Assembly (NCBI RefSeq): GCF_027580225.2
Contig: NC_073343.2
Coordinates: forward strand, 248,001-312,000
Source: Misgurnus anguillicaudatus
Taxonomy: Eukaryota; Chordata; Actinopteri; Cypriniformes; Cobitidae
Length of the DNA: 64,000 nt
Direction of reading: 5' to 3'
In this document: one piece after another, positions 56,442 to 64,000 of the stretch
How positions within the stretch are numbered: position 1 is the first letter of the stretch
Layout: each line of letters starts with the position of its first letter
Notes under the pieces: model-generated
Databases searched by the model: none
What the model saw: the letters and a program-made list of their open reading frames with translations, nothing else
What the model was told of the DNA's origin: nothing
Made by a program: the position numbers and the translations under genes

Positions 56442-58077
56442 AACCCTTGTAGGTTGTTCAAATTTACTACCCTTTAGGGTTGTTCGTGTACAAAAAAGCC
56501 ACTAAATTAAATGGCTGTACAAATTTATCAGATTTTTTTTATCTGTTAATCACCCTAATTACTGCTCAAAACTACCAAATATTTACAAAAATTCCACGAT
56601 TTTAACTCTTTAATTGCCGAGTTTATAAGTGATGTCACTGATTTGGGGGAAAAATACACAAAATGTTGTGGACTGAATTTTTTTACCATTTTCACAGTCT
56701 TGGCCTTGTCGAAGATAAGGAAAAACATTGGCTTTGATGCATTCTAAGTTTTTGTGCAGCATCAGAGTTTATTTTTTTCTCCCTCATTTATTGTTCGTGG
56801 CTTTTTTTGCCCCATTGACTTCCATTATAACAACATTTTTTGATTGCAAAGCAATGACACCTTATTATCATGCATTCTTGATTGTTGGTGGTTTTTCCTT
56901 TTGCTAAGAGGTAAAATTTCTCACTTTTACTGTAGATCACCATGTGGCACCATTAACCCTTTAGTAGACCTGTGCAAAAAACAAGGCTTAATTTCTGGCT
57001 TGTACATTGAGTTATATGGAGTATGCGATCGACTTTGAAATAAAAAGATGTAGATATAATGGAAGTCAATGGAAAAAAAGATCTACAAACAACTAATTAG
57101 GGAGAAAAAAATAAAATCATATGCTGCAGAAAATCTAAAAAAAGCATCAAAGCCAATGTTTTTACCAATCTTTGACAAGCCCAAGACTGTGAAATGATAA
57201 AAAAAATCCAGTCCACAATCACTTTTTATATTGAAAATCTGTCATTTTATGTACCCCCCCCCCAAAATCAGTGACATCACTTATGAACTTGGCAATTAAC
57301 TCATTCACCGCCAGCCTTTTTGAGAAAAGTTGCCAACCTGCATTTATGTGATTTTAACAAAAGTTTCACAAAATTATCTTCTATAAATATATAAACATAC
57401 AAATTATATCAAATTAAAGAACACACCATCTGCTTTCAAACAAACAATAAACAAACAAACAAACAAACAAAATGGGGAAAAATTTTCATTATATATTTAC
57501 TTTTTCCACTTAATTTAACCACTGAAATATGGATATTTCTCTTCAAAAATACAACATTTTGAGCAAAAAGCTTAAGAAATTGCGTTTTTGTAAAGGAATT
57601 TATGTTAGAGATCAGACTCAGAATGACTATCAAACATAAAGACATTTAAAATCAATCATTAAATCTTTTTAACTTTCATTTTTGATAAATTCGGTTTGGC
57701 CAGAAAGGCATATTTATTAGTTAAATATTAACTCATAATTGACGAGATAACTCGTCAATGGCGGTGAATGAGTTAAAGAGTTTAAATCATGGAAATTTTG
57801 TAAACATTTGGTAGTTTTGATCAGTACTGAGGGTGATTAACAGATTTATGCAAAAAAATTATTTATTAAATTTTTACAGACGTTTAATTTAGTGTTTTTT
57901 TTTGTACACAAACAACCCGAAAGGGTAGTAAATTTGCCAAAAGTATATTGTTGAGTTTTTGAAAAATTTCAAAGCATTTTCTCAAAATATGTGTCAATAT
58001 AAAACCAAAAATCATTCCATTTGCTGAAACACTGAGAAAGTTGTGGCCAAATTAAGACAAAAAAAACATAAGGGTTA
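56442..58077. mobile_element. Family I foldback element with nested family G
   Basis: AACCCTTGTAGGTTGTTCAA at the left and ACATAAGGGTT at the right bound long inverted arms. Pairs include TTTACTACCCTTTAGGGTTG with GAAAGGGTAGTAAATTT, TTAATTGCCGAGTTTATAAG with its mirror, and CCATTGACTTCCATTATA with TATAATGGAAGTCAATGG. The right arm is split by family G. Confidence 0.8.
57300..57772. mobile_element. Family G element, copy 2, with TTAA duplication
   Basis: CTCATTCACCGCCAGCC and GGCGGTGAATGAG are inverted ends, and TTAA flanks both (57296-57299 and 57773-57776). The uninterrupted left arm of the host element shows a single TTAA at this site. TTAA duplication is typical of piggyBac-type transposition. 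A (CAAA) tract lies at about 57446-57470. Confidence 0.85.
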
Positions 58078-59078
58078 ATATATTTTGTTCAATATCAGGT
58101 GACTTGTAAGAAATGATTTGTTGGCATTTGGTTTCAGCATAACATTGTCCTCGGCCAAAGACATCAATCATGTGTGCGTACACAAAGAAAATCATGTGTG
58201 TTTGTGTGCACGGCTGAGCTTTGGTGTGGCTGATGTTGATAGGTTAATGAATTATACAGAGCATCCTACATCTCTCTGTCTTTCTCACTTTCACTTATCA
58301 GTTTCTGCCATCTATACGATTCTCCCTCCAGGGAATGTCTCTCCTCTTAGTTCTTATCTCTCCTTTACTGTTTCTCATTTCTTCCCTCCATAGACCTCAG
58401 TCACGCTATACTGTACACCAGGCAGTTTTTAATAGACCGAGTAACATTCATTAGTAATTATGCACTACTGTAGTTTTGTTATAAATAAATAAATAAATAA
58501 GTACAGAACTTATTTATTAGAGATTACTTATTTTATGAAAAACATTTCCTTAACATATCTCTCTTTCTCTTCCCCTGTTTTCCCTGTTGTCCTACATTGG
58601 CACTAATGTTGCTCGCCTTTCACTTTCCTCTGTTATCTTTGAAATCCTCCCCACTCTCTCATATATACTTTTAATGTTTCCACCTCCTTCCTATTTATAA
58701 TGCAACTCAATTTTCCCTATTTTTTTTCTTTCATTTGTACTCACAGTATTAACATTCATCCTTCTTGTCCTTGCTGACCCTTTTGTACCCTTTGTCTCAA
58801 TGTGACCGCTGAGGGTTGAACTGTAGAGCACACTGTTCCTGCTCTCTTTTAAAGTACACTTGAGTTTTGTCATACAGTATTTGGCACTAAAAGCCTGTGG
58901 CTATAAGATGAGTCCCCTTTAATCAAAGTTGTAGTCATTTCCTGGAATGCTGGCTTACACTTTAGTTGAACCCAATTCATGAGATTTATTACAAACATAC
59001 TTTAGTACAATCAGTAGAATGATAAATAAAATATTTTTAAGTACTGTAAACAGGTAGCACACATGGTACACCATGGGA
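58078..59078. other. Non-coding segment
   Basis: Pyrimidine-rich (58270-58400, 58560-58700) with a (AAAT) run near 58482. No exon evidence. Confidence 0.35.
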
Positions 59079-59140
59079 TTCCTGGTAGAGCCTTGCATTA
59101 GCGGCGCAAATATAATAGGTTCGATCCAGGGAAACATATA
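59079..59140 (+). repeat. tRNA-like SINE head fragment
   Basis: CCTGGTAGAGCCTTGCATTA resembles an A box and GGTTCGATCC at 59118-59127 a B box, with GCGGCGCAAA between, as in a common fish tRNA-derived SINE. It does not fold as a complete tRNA and lacks the SINE body. Confidence 0.55.
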
Positions 59141-59180
59141 ATATACAATGTTTTAAGAAAAAGAGACATTGCAGCACATA

Positions 59181-60397
59181 CACTCACCTAAAGGATTATT
59201 AGGAACACCATACTAATACTGTGTTTGACCCCCTTTTGCCTTCAGAACTGCCTATGTGGCATTGATTCAACAAGGTGCTGAAAGCATTCTTTAGAAGTGT
59301 TGGCCCATATTGATAGGATAGCATTTTGCAGTTGATGGAGATTTGTGGGATGCACATCCAGGGCATGAAGCTCCTATTCCACCACATCCCAAAGATGCTC
59401 TATTGGGTTGAGATCTGGTGACTGTGGTGGCCATTTTAGTACAGTGAACTCATTGTCATGTTCAAGAAACCAATTTGAAATGAATCAGCTTTGTGACATG
59501 GTGTATTATCCTGCTGGAAATAGCCATCAGAGGATGGGTACATGGTGGTCATAAAGGGATGGACATGGTCAGAAACAATGCTCAGGTAGGCCGTGGCATT
59601 TAAACGATGCCTAATTGGCACTAAGGGGCCTAAAGTGTGCCAAGAAAACATCCCCCAGACCATAACACCACCAATACCAGCCTGCACAGTGGTAGCAAGG
59701 CATGAAGGATCCATGTTCTCATTCTGTTTACTACAAATTCTGACTCTACCATCTGAATGTCTCAACAGAAATCGAGACTTGTCAGACCAGGCAACATTTG
59801 TCCAGTCTTCAACTGTCCAATTTTGGTGAGATTGTGGAAATTGTAGCCTCTTTTTCCTATTTGTAGTGGAGATGAGTGGTACCCGGTGGGGTCTTCTGCT
59901 GTTGTAGCCCATCCGCCTCAAGGTTGTGCGTGTTGTGGATTCAAAATTGCTTTGCTGCATACCTCGGTTGTAACAAGTGGTTATTTCAGTCAAAGTTGCT
60001 CTTCTATCAGCTTGAATCAGTCGGCCCATTCTCCTCTGACCTCTAGCATCAAGCAACAAGGCATTTTCGTCCACAGGATTGCTGCATACTGGATGTTTTT
60101 CCCTTTTCACACCATTCTTTGTAAACGCTAGAAATGGTTGTGTGTGAAAATCTCAGTAACTGAGCAGATTGTGAAATACTCAGATCGGCCCGTCTGGCAC
60201 CAACAACCATGCCACGCTCAAAATTGCTTAAATTAACTTTCTTTCCCATTCTGACATTCAGTTTGGAGTTCAGGAGATTGTTTTGACCAGGACCACACCT
60301 CTAAATGCATTGAAGCAACTGCCATGTGATTGGCTGAATATATAATTGCATTAATGAGAAATTGAACAGGTGTTCCTAATAATCCTTTAGGTGTATG
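59181..60397 (-). mobile_element. Tc1-family transposon, conventional decayed copy
   Basis: The ends are CACTCACCTAAAGGATTATT at 59181 and the inverted CCTAATAATCCTTTAGG at the other side, with TA outside each. It is 1217 bp, of the same family as the foldback copy at 30014, and gives the normal gene order for comparison. Confidence 0.85.
59270..60249 (-). pseudogene. Tc1 transposase pseudogene
   Basis: It begins MGKKVNLSNFERGMVVGARR with a helix-turn-helix region (SAQLLRFSHTTISSVYKEWC). A 4-bp insertion near 60055 shifts frame. It resumes as RGQRRMGRLIQADRRATLTE through WSDKSRFLLRH (first Asp) and YFQQDNTPCHKA (second Asp). A 1-bp loss near 59476 shifts frame again. After that another frame carries SPDLNPIEHLWDVVE with the expected Glu, immediately followed by TAG, then ELHALDVHPTNLHQLQNA. 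At least three disabling changes make it inactive. Confidence 0.9.
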
Positions 60398-60399
60398 TA

Positions 60400-61004
60400 C
60401 ATGCATTCAGAATACCCTCTTATAATGCATTAAACATACCTAAAAAATTTCCCACTTTGTCTTATGGTGCCATTAGAAGCACCTCCGACTTTAAGCGAGT
60501 GAATGTAGTGCAATGATTTCAGATGAAGCCAACGCAGAGCGTTCCTGACTTTATGAATTCATTTGCATCTCAATCAGGCGTGATGTGAGGGCCGCTCTGT
60601 AAGGACTGCGCTTCTGTCCATCAATATTCCACTAGTCAGCACCGGCAAGAGAGCAAAAATCAACTCGGCATCTGCTCGGGAGAAAGAAAGATGGAGAGAT
60701 GGAGAAAAATAGCGAGGAGGGACAACATGAGATTTAATTAGATAATGACATGTTGCTGCGGTATCTCTGCTGTCAGAAAGGCCTTCGTCTGCGGGACACA
60801 GGCATGCGGCAGCTGTGGATGCTGTGTTTTACATGCAGTCCTGGAGCTGTGCCACAGACCATTAGCCTTGACTCTACTGTATGTGCCCGGCATTTAGCGA
60901 AAGAGTCCAAGACTGTCTCAAGAAGAAGGTCACAATCGGTAGTCGTAGAGCTACACGGCCTGATTAGTAATCACGGTGTAGTGTCTCTTCACTGCCAGCT
61001 CTAC

Positions 61005-61009
<5 letters not shown>
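60400..61009. other. Unique non-coding segment
   Basis: Balanced composition, no repeat recognised. The 116-residue ORF ends in Ser-Leu repeats from the adjacent microsatellite and shows no domain. Possible conserved non-coding DNA. Confidence 0.35.

Positions 61010-61061
<52 letters not shown>
61010..61061. repeat. (CT)26 microsatellite
   Basis: Uninterrupted CT dinucleotides, about 52 bp. Confidence 0.97.
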
Positions 61062-61064
<3 letters not shown>

Positions 61065-61731
61065 TTCTCTCTCTGTGCCTCACATGCTCTAATTGTCTAG
61101 TCTGGTTAATCAGAGCTTAATTCTTGGATGAATCAAACCCATCCCAGCATTCTGCTTTTAAGACACACTCGCACATCCACAGGTGGCTGGAATTATTAAA
61201 GACGCTGTGAATTGCTTCAGCACCGTTGTCTTTTTATGTTGACAGTTCCTTGAAAAGGGAGTTACAGCAGGACATATTAAAGCAGTGTTTCTCAAACTTG
61301 GGCCTCCTGGCACCATCTCATACCTTCCAGTTGGAGAACCACTATGTCAGAGATTACTCACCCTCATGCCATGACTTATTTTTCATTTGAACAAAAACAA
61401 ATATTTTTTTAATAAAAGATTGAAATCAAAATGAGATTATGGGACTTTAGCCTGGATTTAACAGACATGGTCACATTTACACTGCATGTTTAAAGTGATT
61501 TTTTTCTCTCCGTGGCACATTTCGGATATGACCCATAAACATGTAAGCAGGACAAAAAACTCATAGATTCTGGTATTCTCATATCAGTTTCAGGCCTCAT
61601 TCATGTGGAAATAAATGGGATATGAATGAGATGCATCAGATATTCCCATGTCCCATTCCCATGTCGGACAAGATTGACAGTGAAAATCCAGGCATATCCT
61701 CTATCCATACAATAGTAAGATCCAAAGACCA
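61062..61731. other. Non-coding segment
   Basis: No gene. ATGAGATTATGGGACTTTAGCCTGG at about 61430-61455 echoes 32683-32700, suggesting a shared low-copy repeat. Confidence 0.35.
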
Positions 61732-62513
61732 TTAAAGGATTAGTCAATTTTCTTAAAAAAAAAAAAAACATCCAGATAATTTACTCATCACCATGTCATT
61801 TAAAATGTTGATGTCTTTCTTTGTTCATTCGAGAAGAAATAATTTTTTAAGAAAACATTCCAGGATTTTTTCTTATTTTAATGGACCCCAACACTTTTCA
61901 AAGGACTCTAAACGACCCCAAATGAGGCATAAGGGTCTTATCTAGCGAAATGATTGTCATTTTTGGCCAGAAATATAAAAAATATGCACTTCTCGTCTTC
62001 CTTCGGTCTTGTGACGCGCCAGCGTGTCCTCACGTAATTGCGTAATGACGTCGAAAGGTCACGTGTTACAAATATGAAACGCACATTTGCAGAACATTTT
62101 AAACAATAAACTGACATAGAGACGTTAATTAGTATCATTCCACACTTGTAAACACTGGGGCGTAATTTTGCATTCGTCATCCGTGACCTCTTGACGTGAA
62201 GACGTATTACGTGAGGTCAGGCTGGCGCGTCACAGGACCAGAAGACGACGAGAAGTTGTGGTTTAAAAGTGCATATTTTTTATTTTTTGTTTCGCTAGAT
62301 AATGCCTCGTTTGGGATCGTTTAGAGTCCTTTGAAAATGCAATTTTAAACTGCATTAAATATGTTAAGTGTTGGGGTCCATTAAAGTCCATTAAAATGAG
62401 AAAAATTCTGGAATATTTTTCTCAAAAAACCAACATTCAAAATCGACATTTTGGATGACATGGTGGTGAGTAAATTATCTGATTTTTTTTAAGAAAATGG
62501 ACTAATCCTTTAA
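61732..62513. mobile_element. Family S long hairpin MITE
   Basis: TTAAAGGATTAGTCAATTTT at the left and AAAATGGACTAATCCTTTAA at the right are inverted. The arms share ACTCATCACCATGTCAT, TTAGAGTCCTTTGAAA and CTTCTCGTC, around a centre with GACGTGAAGACGTATTACG. 782 bp. Confidence 0.85.
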
Positions 62514-62547
62514 GTCTTTATAAAATCCTTTCAAAATTGTAAAAATG

Positions 62548-62970
62548 ACCGTAAAAAAGATGGATGACGTGACGTTGCTTCCATCCATTGTAATGATTTG
62601 AAACCAAAAATGTTGGACTATGGGCACTGCCATGTTACGTAAAAATGTCAGTTTGGAGCCAGGGCAAGCGCAGAGGGAATGGTCCGTGAAACCAGAGGCG
62701 GAGCTCAAACGCTCAAATGCCCAATTAACCATGACACATCATAATCACAAAAATGAACAATTGAACATATATCAGCGTGGTAACAACTACCTTAGAGGAC
62801 CAAAACCATCTTTTTGAAAAATTTATTGGAAGTGTAAATCATTTTTTTATTTAGAGAAGAGTCCCGTTCATTTGCATGGAGAGGGTGGGGTTTATGACTT
62901 GTATAGTCAACCACCAGAGGGCGATCAAAGAGCCAGCGGCTTCACTGTTCAAGATGTACGAGGAACACCC
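62548..62970 (-). mobile_element. Family C element, copy 2
   Basis: Reverse orientation relative to 45045-45545: CCGTAAAAAAGATGGATGAC at its left and GGCTTCACTGTTCAAGATG with AACACCC at its right. It is diverged and has no clear duplication because both ends are degraded. Confidence 0.7.
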
Positions 62971-63804
62971 AGTTTACATGCACAATATGTAAATGTTGCT
63001 AAAAATCACGTTTCATCTTGATGCATTGATCTGTATCAGCCTACATGCACACGTGTAGATTTAAAAAAAGAAGAGAAATTAAATGTTCTGTTTTATTGAC
63101 TTAACAGTTTGTTTTCTGCTAGATCTGTGCAAGTGGCAAGTGTATTAGTGGCATGTTGTTTGTTAGTTTGCATGCAGATTTCGCATGTGTGCTGCAAACA
63201 TGTGTCTCCCTGAAGAGATGATGTTTCTTGTTGCTGTGTTTACGGAGCGCTAATACATCAAAGTCTCTTGTTTCCAACATTGCAGACAGGTGCTGATTGT
63301 AGTGGAAACTGAAAGTCCCTGCAAGGCATTAAAGTGCGGTATGAAAATTCCCTCTGCATTATTCATACAAGTATTTTAATGTGGCTCGGTCTCTCCGGTT
63401 CTCTCTCTTGTTTTCTCAATCTCATTCCTTCTACTTTGCTTCCTCTCTCACCTTGTCTTTCTCATTCTCTCTCTTTCCCGCTCCATACCCTTCCTCTCTC
63501 TTTTTTTCTCCACCTCCTCTTTTTTTATTCTGTTTTAGCAGGATATAAATCTCATGTGTCAAAAGTCTGTTTCTTTAACCCATGTCATCCTCTTCAGTGG
63601 CAAAAGTTGCAGGTCTCAGCATGCAATAAGGTATAAGAGGCTGTGCTATATCGTGGAATTAGGCACAAGGCAAAGCCGTCAGTAGTGATTTATTTACGAT
63701 ACAGCAGTAGCCACGAGTATTGCTTTTATAAAACAGTTACCACACAATACAAAAATTAAAGCAATGAAATATGTATCAACGCAACTTTCATGAAGTAAAA
63801 TCAC
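62971..63804. other. Non-coding segment
   Basis: A pyrimidine-rich tract covers 63390-63530. No exon or repeat boundary recognised. Confidence 0.35.
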
Positions 63805-64000
63805 TAAAAGAGGACATTCCATGAAAATCTGACTTTTTCCATGTTTAAGTGCTATAATCGGGTCCCCAGTGCTTCTACCAACCCAGAAAACATGAAAAAT
63901 AGCAACCCTGTAACTTTGTTTTGGTAAGGTTCTCTCTGCAAGCATGTGAATATATAGGTCATTCGAATTTCGCTCCCCCCATGACGTATTAAAGGTGCAG
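63805..64000 (+). mobile_element. Family F MITE, copy 2, cut by window end
   Basis: It starts TAAAAGAGGACATTCCATG and follows the first copy (26080) through GGGTCCCCAGTGCTTCTACC and CTGCAAGCATGTGAATAT to the last base of the window. Confidence 0.75.

Noticed and set aside
59079..59140. A tRNA gene near the Tc1 copy
   Set aside because: Only box-like fragments of a SINE head are visible.
60750..61100. A 116-residue ORF as a host exon
   Set aside because: It has no domain, and its last third is the (CT) microsatellite.

Overview
This is eukaryotic DNA, most probably from a cyprinid-like teleost fish. The evidence is the repeat content: a tRNA-derived SINE resembling the zebrafish DANA/HE1 type, a second tRNA SINE with the fish V-SINE-like core, Tc1 elements ending in CACTCACCTAAAGGATTATT, and many hairpin MITEs of a kind common in carp-like fish. 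The assignment rests on recognition by eye, not on a search. I found no host protein-coding exon, rRNA, functional tRNA or CRISPR array. Almost every reported small ORF falls inside a repeat.

The main object is one large palindromic transposon at 1683-15812. It has near-identical inverted arms (1683-7528 and 9751-15812) around a 2.2-kb unique spacer, and it is flanked by a perfect 8-bp target-site duplication, GTAAATTG. Each arm carries a multi-exon gene related to the fish KDZ (Kyakuja-Dileera-Zisupton) transposases. The N-terminal CxC3-like cysteine cluster and the C-terminal region are present, but the catalytic core has been replaced by a 35-nt exon. Despite that loss, seven exons (5065-7222, mirrored at 12204-10050) join in phase into one 303-codon frame in both arms. 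The two genes face each other across the spacer. The arms differ by substitutions, small indels and a ~230-bp deletion, so the palindrome is old enough to have diverged.

From 15.8 to 30 kb lie SINE and hAT remnants, hairpin MITEs (some nested) and unique AT-rich DNA. At 30014-31562 is a second, smaller foldback element, a Tc1 copy whose C-terminal third has been replaced by an inverted N-terminal half. A conventional decayed Tc1 copy of the same family sits at 59181-60397.

From 31.5 to 64 kb the DNA is a mosaic of nested MITEs. Several families share TTAAAGG...CCTTTAA ends. There are two Harbinger-like TTA-flanked insertions, a 652-bp hAT MITE with a perfect 8-bp duplication, a CACTA MITE, a 1.18-kb foldback element (51075-52256) and two nests three elements deep (44.4-46.6 kb and 48.2-49.4 kb). 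Unique segments at about 28.5-29.1, 34.6-35.4, 43.4-44.1 and 60.5-61.0 kb have more balanced composition and could be intron or intergenic regulatory DNA, but nothing in them proves it.
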